Source of the DNA: Nitrospira sp.
GTDB taxonomy: Bacteria > Nitrospirota > Nitrospiria > Nitrospirales > Nitrospiraceae
Direction of reading: 5' to 3'
Length of the DNA stretch: 62,863 nucleotides
NCBI GenBank assembly: GCA_005116895.1
Contig: SWDO01000005.1
Span: 128,430-191,292, forward strand
The translations under genes and the position numbers were made by a program. Every line of letters begins with the position of its first letter. Position 1 is the stretch's first letter. This document shows positions 17,268-26,269 of the stretch, in pieces. The notes under the pieces are model-generated. The model searched no databases, had not been told where the DNA came from, and worked only from the letters and a program-made list of their open reading frames with translations.

Positions 17268-18481
17268 AGGATGTGAATCAGCAGATCGATCTCATTCGAC
17301 GTGGCGCCGTAGAGGTGATCCAGCCTGCGGAGCTAGAAGCCAAGCTCAAGCGAGCACTCACAGAGAGCCGGCCATTGCGGGTCAAAGCCGGGTTTGACCC
17401 GACAGCGCCGGATCTTCATCTTGGACATACGGTCCTGATTCATAAGTTGAAACACTTCCAGGATCTTGGTCACCAAGTCATTTTTTTGATCGGTGATTTT
17501 ACCGGAATGATCGGCGATCCAACCGGCGTCTCCGAAACCCGTCGAGCATTGACGAAAGAACAGGTTCTTGAAAACGCCAAGACCTACCAGCGCCAGATTT
17601 TTAAGATTCTTGACCCGGCGAAAACCCTGGTTGAGTTCAACAGTCGTTGGATGGGCGAGATGACGGCTGAAGGGCTGATTCAGTTGGCGGCTCACTATCG
17701 GGTCGCCCGCATGATGGAACGTGACGACTTCCACAAGCGCTTTCAGGAACAGAAACCGATCAGTGTCCATGAGTTCTTGTATCCTTTGGTGCAAGGGTAC
17801 GATTCGGTCATGCTCAAGGCTGATGTGGAACTGGGTGGGACGGATCAAAAATTCAACTTACTGGTGGGACGCGAGTTACAACGGGACTATGGCCAGGAAT
17901 CCCAAGTCGTTATCACGATGCCCTTGCTCGAGGGAACAGATGGCGTCAAGAAGATGAGCAAGAGCGTTGGAAACTATATCGCGTTGGAAGACAAGCCTGG
18001 TGAGATGTTTGGAAAACTGATGTCGATCAGCGACACGCTCATGTATCGGTACTATGAGTTGCTGACGACAGAAGACCTTGGGCACGCCAAATCACTTCAT
18101 CCGATGGAAGCAAAACAGACACTCGCCGAGCTGATCGTGGCTCGTTATCATGGTACGGATGCAGGCAAGCAGGCCAGAGCGGAGTTTCAGCAAAAGTTTC
18201 AGAAGCAAGAATTTCCTGATCAGCCGGATGTCCGATTGCAACTGGCCACACAGGATTTGAGAGATGGCAAGACCATTGGGCTGGTTGATCTTGTCGCCAA
18301 AACGGGCTTGGTTCCAAGTAAGAGCGAAGCGCGCCGACTGATCATTCAAGGTGGACTTGAGATTGATGGACAAAAACAGAGTGACGCTAATGCCATGCTC
18401 ACGGTCATCGAGGGGAAGCAGTATCAGCTCAAGATCGGCCGGCGAAAATTTGCGATCGTTGGATTTAAGCCTGACACGTAG
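17264..18481 (+). CDS. tyrS: Tyrosyl-tRNA synthetase
   Basis: 405 residues, full-length class I synthetase of the TyrRS type. It charges tRNA-Tyr with tyrosine. Signature HLGHT (HIGH) after [15 protein letters not shown] loop around residue 229, and a C-terminal S4 RNA-binding domain ([20 protein letters not shown]). The start overlaps the comEA-like stop (ATGA). Confidence 0.97.
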   Translation: MKDVNQQIDLIRRGAVEVIQPAELEAKLKRALTESRPLRVKAGFDPTAPDLHLGHTVLIHKLKHFQDLGHQVIFLIGDFTGMIGDPTGVSETRRALTKEQVLENAKTYQRQIFKILDPAKTLVEFNSRWMGEMTAEGLIQLAAHYRVARMMERDDFHKRFQEQKPISVHEFLYPLVQGYDSVMLKADVELGGTDQKFNLLVGRELQRDYGQESQVVITMPLLEGTDGVKKMSKSVGNYIALEDKPGEMFGKLMSISDTLMYRYYELLTTEDLGHAKSLHPMEAKQTLAELIVARYHGTDAGKQARAEFQQKFQKQEFPDQPDVRLQLATQDLRDGKTIGLVDLVAKTGLVPSKSEARRLIIQGGLEIDGQKQSDANAMLTVIEGKQYQLKIGRRKFAIVGFKPDT

Positions 18482-18588
18482 AAATGCAGTGTGAAGATAC
18501 AGCCGCTTTTTTGAAGCCATGTGCATTGCTTGGGGCAACCAGACCTTCTGGCACATCGCGCATGCCCTGCCAGCTGATCTAAGAGTCT

Positions 18589-20574
18589 ATGACCTATAGA
18601 AGAGAGATTGATGGGCTTCGAGCGCTGGCGGTCCTGCCGGTAATCCTGTTTCATGCCGGTTTTCCAACATTCAGCGGCGGCTTTGTCGGCGTCGATGTCT
18701 TTTTCGTCATCAGCGGGTATCTCATCACCTCAATCATTCTCGCCGAGAGACAGGCAGGCACCTTCACGCTTGTCGGGTTTTATGAGCGCCGAGCGAGACG
18801 CATTCTGCCTGCATTGTTTGTGGTGATGGGTGTGTGCTCGGTATTCAGTTGGCTCTGGTTGTTGCCGAGCGACATGAAAATGTTTTCCCAAAGTTTGGTC
18901 GCCGTTCCCGCGTTTGCCTCAAACATCTTATTCTATCTCACGAGCAGCTACTTCGAGCCTGCCGCCGAGCTCAAACCTCTGTTGCATACCTGGAGTCTGT
19001 CCGTTGAAGAACAATATTATCTGCTCTATCCAATCATGTTGATCATCGCTTGGCGCTTCGGCAAGAGATGGATTGTGGCCGTCCTTATTCTGCTGACCGG
19101 CATGAGCTTGGCGGCAGCGCATTATGGTTCGACGACTGATCCCTCTTTCACGTTTTTTCTCTTGCCGACGCGTGGGTGGGAGATCTTGATCGGCGCACTT
19201 GTCGGCTTCCATGCATTCAGGACGAGTACGGATATCCCCCCCCCCACAGCCCATTCTCAGTCCTCGGTTGTCCGGCAGGTCCTCGGCATTCTTGGCCTGA
19301 TGCTGTGCGCGTATGGGGTCTGGGCATTTGACGCGCGAACGCCGTATCCCAGTGTCTATACGTTGGTGCCGACGATAGGCACCGTCTGCATCATCCTGTT
19401 TGCGACGCAAGAAACACTTGTGGGAAAACTCCTGGGACACACGTGGCTGGTTGGAATCGGCCTCATCAGTTACAGCGCCTACTTATGGCATCAACCCCTG
19501 TTTGCCCTGGCGAGGCATCGCTCCATCGAGCCCCCAAGCAACTCATTGCTGTATTCGTTAATCGTCGCCTCTTTATTGTTGGCGTACCTCAGCTGGAAGT
19601 ACGTTGAGACACCTTTTCGGTGCAGGCAATCCTTCACACGGAAGCAGGTGTTTACGATTGGAGTCTCCTGCAGTGTCGCTTTTATGGCATTCGGGTTGAT
19701 TGGTTACTTTAACGGTGGATTCCCCAATCGTATCTCCAACGAAGTCATCGCGGCTCAACGTGCGCAATTTGATGAACTCGGTTGTATGTCCGAGATGGGA
19801 AAGTACATCCCTGTCGCCGAGAGTTGTATCGTGGGTGATAAACGCAATGTCAGAGTTGCGCTATTAGGGGATTCTATAGCCGGCACCCTGAGCTTCGAGC
19901 TCGGCAACGCCTTGGCCAGCCACTCGCTTGGCTTGGTAAATATGAGCTTCGGGCATTGTCCTCCTATCTTGGGTGTCTATCGAGTCGATAGGGGAAGCAC
20001 CCATCGATGCCCTGAACACAACGAAGAAGCATTTGATTATGTGAAGGAGAGGAACGATATTGAAATTTTGATATTCGCAGGATACTGGACTATGTACGTT
20101 GAAAGTCCGCTATTGGACATTGTTTCCAGTAATGTCAGAAAAAGCACCCCGGACGATAAGAGAATTCAACTGATTAAGGAAGCGTTCGTGAATTCGATTC
20201 TACGGTACATCAAAACAGGCAAGACCGTGATCATAGTGTACCCCATCCCGGAGGCCAGCCGGCACGTCCCTCGCTATTTGGCAAAGCAGGCGATGTTCTC
20301 GAATGGATATAACAGTGACCGCGACTTGACGATCAGTTACGAGGCCTACAAGGCCAGGAACAAAGAAACGATACAGGTCTTCGACAGCATCGGTGAGCAT
20401 CCCAATCTGATTCGAATACGACCAGACACGATCTTTTGCAATACGTACATCGAAGCGAGCTGCGTGGCGCACGTCAATGGCGATTCTGTCTATCGTGACG
20501 AGTTTCATCTCTCAAACCTGGGGGCACGTTTGGTCGTCCAGAACATAATGAAGCATATTGTCAGCTTTCCCTGA
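18589..20574 (+). CDS. OafA-type acyltransferase with SGNH domain
   Basis: 661 residues. The N-terminal acyltransferase-3 domain has about ten membrane segments, beginning REIDGLRALAVLPVILFHAG and containing RRARRILPALF. The C-terminal half is a periplasmic SGNH domain with LLGDSIAGTLS (Ser of GDS) and DEFHLSNLGARL (Asp/His). Enzymes of this build O-acetylate LPS or other glycans. A run of ten C at 19236-19245 encodes Pro-Pro-Pro near residue 218 in a loop; slippage would shift the frame and remove the second half. See finding. The C-terminal part is more A/T-rich in codon choice than neighbours. Confidence 0.92.
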   Translation: MTYRREIDGLRALAVLPVILFHAGFPTFSGGFVGVDVFFVISGYLITSIILAERQAGTFTLVGFYERRARRILPALFVVMGVCSVFSWLWLLPSDMKMFSQSLVAVPAFASNILFYLTSSYFEPAAELKPLLHTWSLSVEEQYYLLYPIMLIIAWRFGKRWIVAVLILLTGMSLAAAHYGSTTDPSFTFFLLPTRGWEILIGALVGFHAFRTSTDIPPPTAHSQSSVVRQVLGILGLMLCAYGVWAFDARTPYPSVYTLVPTIGTVCIILFATQETLVGKLLGHTWLVGIGLISYSAYLWHQPLFALARHRSIEPPSNSLLYSLIVASLLLAYLSWKYVETPFRCRQSFTRKQVFTIGVSCSVAFMAFGLIGYFNGGFPNRISNEVIAAQRAQFDELGCMSEMGKYIPVAESCIVGDKRNVRVALLGDSIAGTLSFELGNALASHSLGLVNMSFGHCPPILGVYRVDRGSTHRCPEHNEEAFDYVKERNDIEILIFAGYWTMYVESPLLDIVSSNVRKSTPDDKRIQLIKEAFVNSILRYIKTGKTVIIVYPIPEASRHVPRYLAKQAMFSNGYNSDRDLTISYEAYKARNKETIQVFDSIGEHPNLIRIRPDTIFCNTYIEASCVAHVNGDSVYRDEFHLSNLGARLVVQNIMKHIVSFP

Positions 20575-20645
20575 CGTGCCACACCCTCTGATCTATAACC
20601 CACTGCTCCCGGTGGACTGATGAACGAAAAGTGGGAGTAGTTTTC

Positions 20646-20675
20646 TTGACTTGCTGTGAAGTACCCGCGTAGGAT
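20646..20675 (+). promoter_or_regulatory. Promoter of tRNA-Gly
   Basis: TTGACT (20646-20651), 18-nt spacer, TAGGAT (20670-20675), 12 nt before the mature tRNA 5' end. Confidence 0.65.
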
Positions 20676-20687
20676 GCAAATCAGCGA

Positions 20688-20762
20688 GCGGGCGTAGCTC
20701 AGTGGTAGAGTCCTTGCTTCCCAAGCAAGTTGTCGTGGGTTCAAATCCCATCGCCCGCTCCA
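20688..20762 (+). tRNA. tRNA-Gly (anticodon CCC)
   Basis: 75 nt including an encoded CCA. The acceptor stem gcgggcg/cgcccgc is perfect. The D arm contains gctcagtggtagagt, the anticodon stem is cttgc/gcaag with loop ttcccaa (anticodon CCC, reads GGG), and the T arm is gtggg-ttcaaat-cccat. It is a single tRNA gene with its own promoter. Confidence 0.95.
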
Positions 20763-21098
20763 AATCTTTCAAACCCCTCTGCAAGGCATTATCCCATCCC
20801 AGTTGTATCCTTTACGGTTTCAGTCACGGTTCCATTTGAAATCTGGCCATCTCGTTCAACCTTAAACCACCTATAGAAGATCAACGCTGCTGAACCCCAT
20901 CCGGAGTCATGGTTTTTTCGAGATCCCCTTCCAAAACCTGTTGTCTCAGGAGAGATCTAGTTTCATGTTTCACACAAAGTCTTCTCTGACCTAACGACTG
21001 TTCTGATATTGTCTACAACAGTTGCCGTTGGCGTGCAGCTCGCCTAGGATCCTCCTGTACCGTTCGGTTGTTTTTTCATTTTCATGAAAGGATCAGTC
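20763..21098. other. Non-coding gap after tRNA-Gly
   Basis: I see no coding frame, RNA motif or strong hairpin here. It contains the promoter region of the 21099 gene but no box pair I would commit to. Confidence 0.5.
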
Positions 21099-21413
21099 AT
21101 GATGCAGAAACAGTTGCTTCTGCTTTGCGCCGCCGCATTCCTTGGTGGAACAGTCGGCGGCGTGCTGAGTACTCAGTTACTTTCACCAATGTCGGTTGAC
21201 GCGCAGAAGACGAATGGGGTGCATGCCGAAGAGTTCTTGCTGCTGGACGCTAAAGGGAAAGCCAGAGCCGGTCTCGGGTTGGACGCGAATGGCGAAGTCG
21301 GGCTCGTACTCAGGAGCAAAGATGGCAGCCGCACCCTGACGCTCTCCCCTGATGACCCATCGGTCATCAAGCTGGTCGAGCGAGGAGGTCGGATTCTCTG
21401 GGGGGCGCCGTAA
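21099..21413 (+). CDS. Small secreted protein, unknown function
   Basis: 104 residues. AAAGGA lies about 6 nt before this ATG. The first 40 residues are a signal or anchor (QLLLLCAAAFLGGTVGGVLS). The mature part has a short repeat-like beta pattern, FLLLDAKGKARAGLGLDANG then EVGLVLRSKDGSRTLTLSPD, typical of small exported proteins with a D-x-x-G-K-x-R-A-x-L-G motif. The function is unknown. It is convergent with rpmB (25 bp apart). Confidence 0.7.
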   Translation: MMQKQLLLLCAAAFLGGTVGGVLSTQLLSPMSVDAQKTNGVHAEEFLLLDAKGKARAGLGLDANGEVGLVLRSKDGSRTLTLSPDDPSVIKLVERGGRILWGAP

Positions 21414-21438
21414 CTCGCGTGCGAACAGGAAAACGCCG

Positions 21439-21630
21439 TCAGACCGCTTTTTGGACTAATCCGGAACGCAAACAGCGCGTACAGACGCGGATACGTTTAT
21501 GACTTCCATCCACCACTGCGCGAACAGTTTGGAGATTAGGGTTGAACACGCGTCTGGTTTTGTTGTTCGCATGACTCACATTGTTGCCCGATACCGGCTT
21601 CTTTTGGCAAATCTCACACATCCATGCCAC
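21439..21630 (-). CDS. rpmB: 50S ribosomal protein L28
   Basis: 63 residues from a GTG start (MAWMCEICQ) with AAGGAG 7 nt upstream; a longer frame has no such site. [20 protein letters not shown] and the second pair CTRCLRSG show the zinc-ribbon (four-Cys) form of L28. It binds 23S rRNA in the large subunit. The gene stands alone, not next to rpmG. Confidence 0.93.
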   Translation of the reverse strand: MAWMCEICQKKPVSGNNVSHANNKTRRVFNPNLQTVRAVVDGSHKRIRVCTRCLRSGLVQKAV

Positions 21631-21782
21631 GGTCGTTCTCCTTCTTAACGAAATGAACCTGATCAAAATCGCGTGATACTACCACAGCTTCATGAATGGT
21701 CACAAGCACGAGGTGTACGCTCATGAGTAAAAAAGGAATAGCCCCTGAGTAACGGGATGAACCTCTGCGGCTATAACTGAGC

Positions 21783-21812
21783 TTGACAAGTTTTGTTGCC
21801 CTCTCCTATTGT
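21783..21812 (+). promoter_or_regulatory. Promoter of the btuFCD riboswitch transcript
   Basis: A consensus TTGACA (21783-21788), 18-nt spacer and TATTGT (21807-21812) sit immediately before the riboswitch. Confidence 0.7.
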
Positions 21813-21814
21813 GC

Positions 21815-22045
21815 TGCCAGTATAGCTCCAGAGTAAGGGAAGAGGGTGTGAATCCCTCGCGGTCCCGCCGCTGTTAATGGGGACGAAACCCGGAACAGCC
21901 ACTGTCTCGCACGTGAGATGTAACTCGTGAAGCGTATTGTGTCAGAGTTTTGATTCCAGCGCTTCACGAATGATGCGTCACATGTTGGATGGGAAGGCAC
22001 GGGGAGTAGGGTGAACCATGAGCCAGAAGACCTGCTCGGAGAAGT
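21815..22045 (+). promoter_or_regulatory. Cobalamin riboswitch 1
   Basis: The order of conserved cobalamin-aptamer elements is present: gggaagagggtgtgaatccc, ccgccgctgttaatgggg, and the B12 box gagccagaagacctgc near 22020-22036, preceded by ggatgggaaggcac. A long extra hairpin (cgtgaagcg ... cgcttcacg, about 21928-21968) lies between. It precedes btuF and is followed by an intrinsic terminator, so B12 binding should cause early termination. Ends are approximate. Confidence 0.9.
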
Positions 22046-22097
22046 GACCGTCGTTCCCTCGAGGCTGGGGAGCAGGTGAGGATGAAGAAGCGGGTGC

Positions 22098-22138
22098 AAT
22101 CCTCAGGGTCTATTCAGGCCTTGGGGATTTTTTCTTTT
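22098..22138 (+). terminator. Riboswitch-controlled terminator before btuF
   Basis: An 11-bp stem aatcctcaggg/ccttggggatt (two wobbles), 10-nt loop, then a T-rich tract (tttttcttttg). It ends at the btuF start codon and contains GGGGA, the only Shine-Dalgarno-like bases before that codon. Confidence 0.8.
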
Positions 22139-23141
22139 GACACGATGGCACCGATATCACCCAGTCATACCCGTGATCACGGTGGTGCTGTCGGTGTGTT
22201 TTACGCTGGCGGCTGAAAGTGGGCAAGGAGAGTATGGTGAGATGAAGCGACGGCAGCAGGGCATCCTTACCGGCATGCCATTCATGGCTCATGTCTCGTC
22301 ACGATCCTTTGTCGATGATGCCGGGCATCGAATCTACTTGGCCAAGCCGCCGGCTCGTATCGTGTCGCTGGCTCCGAGTATTACCGAAATGCTGTTCTCG
22401 CTTGGGTTGGAGGAACAGATTGTCGGTGTCACGGAATTTTGTGACTATCCTGCTGCTGCACAGTCTAAAGCCAAGGTAGGGTATGCCAATCCCAGCGTAG
22501 AAGCCATTATTGCATTGAGGCCAGAATTAGTATTGGCGCCAAGGGACTTTCTCCGTCCAGACCTGCAAGTGAAGCTCGAGCAGCTCAAGATTCCTGTGTT
22601 TGTACTCGATGCGCACACCTTGGAAGATATCCCGCTTCACATTCATACGTTGGGACAGATGTTTGAGAAAGTCTCGGCAGCCAACGCGGTGACTCAACTG
22701 ATGCGTCAGCGCATTACTGAGATTAGACGCAAGGTTGAGCCCTTGCCCGCCAAACGCGTTCTCTATGTCCTCAATAGTCAGCCGTTGATTACGGTGGGGC
22801 CTGGAAGTTTCATCCATCAGATGATCAGTGTGGCAGGAGGGACGAACATTGCGACGCAGGCGAGCGAGGCCTATCCGAGACTGAGCATGGAGACCGTGCT
22901 CAAGCAAGATCCGGAAGTGCTGATTTTCCCGAGCGGTGAAGTGGAAACGGTGCCACGCAGCGAGCAACAGCAGTGGCGTCGATGGGACTCGCTTTCCGCC
23001 GTGAAACACCAGCGGTTTCATGAGGTCTCATCGAGCCTCTTGAATCGTCCTGGGCCTCGCGTTGTTGACGGGTTAGAACAACTGGCTCGAGCCATCCATC
23101 CGGAAGTATTCGGTTCCAGTGATGGTGCACGTCATCCGTGA
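22137..23141 (+). CDS. btuF: Cobalamin ABC transporter, periplasmic binding protein
   Basis: 334 residues from TTG at 22137, the only start that keeps the signal region (VIPVITVVLSVCFTLAAES). An internal ATG at 22242 would lose it, so the exact start is uncertain. ARIVSLAPSITEMLFSLGLE and VGYANPSVEAIIALRPELVL are hallmarks of helical-backbone binding proteins for B12 or siderophores. The upstream B12 riboswitch and downstream permease and ATPase genes settle the substrate as a corrinoid. It overlaps btuC by 23 bp. Confidence 0.92.
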   Translation: MTRWHRYHPVIPVITVVLSVCFTLAAESGQGEYGEMKRRQQGILTGMPFMAHVSSRSFVDDAGHRIYLAKPPARIVSLAPSITEMLFSLGLEEQIVGVTEFCDYPAAAQSKAKVGYANPSVEAIIALRPELVLAPRDFLRPDLQVKLEQLKIPVFVLDAHTLEDIPLHIHTLGQMFEKVSAANAVTQLMRQRITEIRRKVEPLPAKRVLYVLNSQPLITVGPGSFIHQMISVAGGTNIATQASEAYPRLSMETVLKQDPEVLIFPSGEVETVPRSEQQQWRRWDSLSAVKHQRFHEVSSSLLNRPGPRVVDGLEQLARAIHPEVFGSSDGARHP

Positions 23142-24273
23142 GGACCTGTTGAAACAGCTTCCAGCCACGGTTGAGCCTGTGTCCTGTACGGGGATCTTAT
23201 CCCATGAGCCTGGCCGTATGGTCTCTCAAGGCGCGATCCTCACGAACTCACGCTGGATGGCGACCCTTGGAGTTCTTAGCCTCACGGCCATTGCGGTGGG
23301 CCTGATCTGTCTCCACTTCGGTGCCCAACCGATTGCGTATGGGGAGGTCTTACGAGCGTTGTTTGACACGGTCAGCTTGAAGGACAGCACTGATGAGACA
23401 TCGGATATTGCGAAAACCATTCTGCTCCAGGTCCGACTGCCACGCATCTTACTGGGCTTTTTGGTCGGCTGCTCCTTGGCTTCCGTGGGAGTCGCCTTGC
23501 AGGCGCTCTTACGGAATCCGTTGGCTGATCCCTATGTGCTGGGCGTCTCCAGCGGTGCCGCGCTTGGAGCGGCAGTGGGAATCTTGTTCGGAGTAGGAAC
23601 CACCTTTCTTGCGGAAACCGCGCTGCCCGCCTGTGGATTTGCCGGGGGCCTCGTGGCGCTCCTCGTAATCTATCGAATGGCTGCCACCTATGGCCAGCTG
23701 CCGATCCACAGCCTGCTGTTGACCGGAGTGATTCTCAACGCCATCTTTTCAGCCTTGATTATGTTCATTACGTCGATCCTTGAACCGAATCGTTCGTATG
23801 GCATGATGGCCTGGTTGATGGGAACACTCACCGCTCCCACCTACGGTAGCTTGGTCGCGCTCATCATCTATCTCTCGATTGGCCTCTTCCTGCTTTTTCG
23901 TCATATGCGCGTCCTCAACATCCTGGCGTTAGGAGAAGAGTCTGCCCGCACGCTTGGTATCGATACAGAACAGGCAAAGCGGTCTCTTTTTATGGTGACG
24001 GCATTGGTGACGGGAGCAGTGGTGTCTGTCAGTGGAATGATCGGCTTTATTGGCATGGTCGTTCCACACGCCGTACGGCTCGTGATCGGTGCCGATCATC
24101 GATTGCTTCTTCCCGCGTCGGCGTTGGTTGGAGGCATCTTTCTGATGAGTGCCGATACGGTGGCGCGGACGCTGATCGCTCCGACGGAGATTCCTGTTGG
24201 TATTATCACCGCTCTGGCCGGCGGACCGTTCTTTGTCTACCTCTTGCTCTGGCGAAAGGATCGCTTGGCATGA
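23119..24273 (+). CDS. btuC: Cobalamin ABC transporter, permease (FecCD family)
   Basis: 384 residues with about ten membrane segments. RLPRILLGFLVGCSLASVGV and GVALQALLRNPLADPYVLGV, then SGMIGFIGMVVPHAVRLVIG (coupling helix facing BtuD), are diagnostic of FecCD/BtuC permeases. The N-terminus has about 45 extra residues over the family norm. ATG 23218 (MVSQGAIL) is an alternative start. It overlaps btuF and, by 4 bp, btuD. Confidence 0.93.
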   Translation: MMVHVIREDLLKQLPATVEPVSCTGILSHEPGRMVSQGAILTNSRWMATLGVLSLTAIAVGLICLHFGAQPIAYGEVLRALFDTVSLKDSTDETSDIAKTILLQVRLPRILLGFLVGCSLASVGVALQALLRNPLADPYVLGVSSGAALGAAVGILFGVGTTFLAETALPACGFAGGLVALLVIYRMAATYGQLPIHSLLLTGVILNAIFSALIMFITSILEPNRSYGMMAWLMGTLTAPTYGSLVALIIYLSIGLFLLFRHMRVLNILALGEESARTLGIDTEQAKRSLFMVTALVTGAVVSVSGMIGFIGMVVPHAVRLVIGADHRLLLPASALVGGIFLMSADTVARTLIAPTEIPVGIITALAGGPFFVYLLLWRKDRLA

Positions 24274-25172
24274 GTGGGACGAGTCAACATCAATCGATAG
24301 GAATGATGCGCAGTGACTCAATTCCTCTGTTAGGGAGAGGTCCTGCCTACGATGTCGAGTCTGTTCGGTTCCGTTATCAGTCGAATGAGTCACAGGCGGC
24401 CAGATGGATTCTGGATAATATTTCCTTTCACGTGCAAGAAGGTGAGGTCCTGGGTGTGGTTGGCCCGAACGGATCCGGAAAAACCTCCTTACTGAAAGTA
24501 CTGGCGAGACTGATGACTCCTCAGCAAGGCCATATCACGCTATTCGGACAGGATCTCTCGGCGAAGACTCAGCGGGAAGTCGCCTGTCTGGTTGGCGTGG
24601 TGCCACAAGATACGCAGATGCTCTTTCCATTTACCGTAGCTGAAAGCGTGTTGATGGGGCGCTTTCCCCATCGGGCTCGAGACCGATGGATTGGTGGATT
24701 TGGATGGGAAAGCCGAGAAGACTTGGCTATCGCGGCCCAGGCGATGATGACGATGGACATTGTCCATTTGGCTCACCGGTCGGTGACTGACCTTTCCGGT
24801 GGTGAACGGCAGCGGACCGTGATTGCTCGAGCGCTTGCCCAAACTCCAAAAGTCTTGCTGTTGGACGAGCCGACCGCATTTCTCGATCTGCAACATCAGG
24901 TGGAGATCTGCTCGGTGTTACGCCGATTACGAGATGAGCGTGGCTTAACGGTTGTCTTGGTGTCCCATGATTTGAATCTGGTGAGTCAGTATTGCGACAG
25001 AATTCTGTTGTTAGATCATGGACAGATCGTACGACTTGGTGTCCCAGACGAGGTGATTGAGCCGGAAGTGCTGGAATCCGTGTACCGTTGCCGAGTGTTG
25101 GTGGATCGACATCCGAGTACTGGATTGCCTCGGATTACGCTTCCCGGTCGCCAGTTGTCCGGTGAGAATTAA
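24270..25172 (+). CDS. btuD: Cobalamin ABC transporter, ATPase
   Basis: 300 residues. Walker A GPNGSGKTS, Q-loop GVVPQDTQMLF, signature LSGGERQRTV, Walker B VLLLDEPTAFLD and H-loop VLVSHDLN are all intact. It powers corrinoid import with BtuC and BtuF. A 30-residue N-terminal lead precedes the domain. The following gene begins 2 bp after the stop. Confidence 0.95.
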   Translation: MSGTSQHQSIGMMRSDSIPLLGRGPAYDVESVRFRYQSNESQAARWILDNISFHVQEGEVLGVVGPNGSGKTSLLKVLARLMTPQQGHITLFGQDLSAKTQREVACLVGVVPQDTQMLFPFTVAESVLMGRFPHRARDRWIGGFGWESREDLAIAAQAMMTMDIVHLAHRSVTDLSGGERQRTVIARALAQTPKVLLLDEPTAFLDLQHQVEICSVLRRLRDERGLTVVLVSHDLNLVSQYCDRILLLDHGQIVRLGVPDEVIEPEVLESVYRCRVLVDRHPSTGLPRITLPGRQLSGEN

Positions 25173-25173
25173 G

Positions 25174-25944
25174 ATGAGGGTGATCAAGGTGGCATTGCTT
25201 CATCTTGAGACGGTTCCCGGAGCCTTGGAACAGAACCGCTACATGATCGTTGAGGCCATCAAACATGCGGCGTCGGTGGGAGCGGAGTGGATTGTGACAC
25301 CGGAGCTGGCCGTCTGCGGACTGCAGTTTCCACAGTTGATCGGGACCGATTGGATTCAGCCGCAGCCGGACCCATGGATGCAGCAAGTCTGTCGATTAGT
25401 GAGGACGTTGAGACGGACTGTCTTTCTTTCATGCCCCGAGCGAGATGGGGCACGGCTCTACAACACCGTATTCCTGATTGATTCAGCAGGGGAAATTGTC
25501 GGCAGACATCGTAAGATCAACGTGCTCAGCGACTCCCTGTCATGGTCGAGTCCAGGAGACGTTGCCGTGCCAATCGAGTGTGCTGGCATCAAAGTGGGGG
25601 TGCTTGTTTGTGCCGATGTCTATACGCCGAATATCGCCAGGGCCATGAAATTTGAAGGTGCGCAGATGTTTGTCTCACCGGCATCGTGGGGACCTGGTCT
25701 ACACGGTCCAAATGGGGAATGGGAGCAACGGACGCATGAAACAGGGCTCCCATTAATTGTCTGTAACCGAACCGGCGCAGAAAAGACCTTGGACTTCTGG
25801 AAGGCGCCAAGCTTGGTTGTAAAGGACGGCGTGCGAGTACTCACGCACACATCGGAGCGATCTGCGGTCCTCACGTTCGACTGGGATTTCGATCGCATGG
25901 TGCCGCGCTCTTTACGCTACTCGATCGACTATATCCGGACTTAG
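25174..25944 (+). CDS. Nitrilase-superfamily amidase in the cobalamin locus
   Basis: 256 residues. The Glu-Lys-Cys triad of the carbon-nitrogen hydrolase fold is visible: TPELAVCG (Glu about 44), HRKINVL (Lys about 113) and VLVCADVYTP (Cys about 148). It is cytoplasmic, with no signal. The start ATG lies one base after the btuD stop, so it is the last gene of the riboswitch-1 operon, before riboswitch 2. Family members hydrolyse amides, nitriles or N-carbamoyl compounds. Placement suggests an amide of a corrinoid side chain or a B12-related metabolite, but this is inference. Confidence 0.85.
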   Translation: MRVIKVALLHLETVPGALEQNRYMIVEAIKHAASVGAEWIVTPELAVCGLQFPQLIGTDWIQPQPDPWMQQVCRLVRTLRRTVFLSCPERDGARLYNTVFLIDSAGEIVGRHRKINVLSDSLSWSSPGDVAVPIECAGIKVGVLVCADVYTPNIARAMKFEGAQMFVSPASWGPGLHGPNGEWEQRTHETGLPLIVCNRTGAEKTLDFWKAPSLVVKDGVRVLTHTSERSAVLTFDWDFDRMVPRSLRYSIDYIRT

Positions 25945-26079
25945 CACGCCGGCTGATTAGGATGATGGTGAGCCACCAAGAGGAGTGGCCAAGGTAATCT
26001 GAGGTGAGCAGGATGAGGATGCGCCGCTCTCCTGCGGAAGTCGTCTGGTGCAGAACAATCATTCGGGAGGGATTCATTA

Positions 26080-26235
26080 GGTCATACCGTCAGCGACGGG
26101 GAAGATGGTGCAACTCCATCACGGTGCCGCCACTGTAAGCGGGGAGTGACTCTGCCGGATGCCACTGTGTGCCTTGGCACATGGGAAGGCGCAGAGAAGC
26201 CATGAGCCGCAAGTCAGGAGACCCAGCTGCCGGGA
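26080..26235 (+). promoter_or_regulatory. Cobalamin riboswitch 2
   Basis: Conserved elements in order: gacggggaagatggtgcaa, ccgccactgtaagcgggga, and tgggaaggcg with the B12 box gagccgcaagtcaggagacc (about 26204-26223). It lies directly upstream of the btuB Shine-Dalgarno. No T-rich terminator follows. The expression platform appears to act on translation (see the hairpin at 26245). Confidence 0.92.
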
Positions 26236-26244
26236 CGATAGACA

Positions 26245-26264
26245 CCCTTCGAGTCAAAGGGAGG
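26245..26264 (+). promoter_or_regulatory. Hairpin covering the btuB ribosome site
   Basis: cccttcgagtcaaaggg pairs ccctt (26245-26249) with aaggg (26257-26261), overlapping the SD gggagg (26259-26264). Only 5 bp, so the switch probably also uses upstream pairing. Confidence 0.5.
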
Positions 26265-26269
26265 TTTTC

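Noticed and set aside
22145..22241. Alternative btuF start at an ATG near 22145
   Set aside because: It is out of frame with btuF.
25057..25173. Upstream TTG start of the nitrilase gene inside btuD
   Set aside because: Adds 39 residues in another frame of btuD with no family similarity; ATG 25174 starts the known fold.
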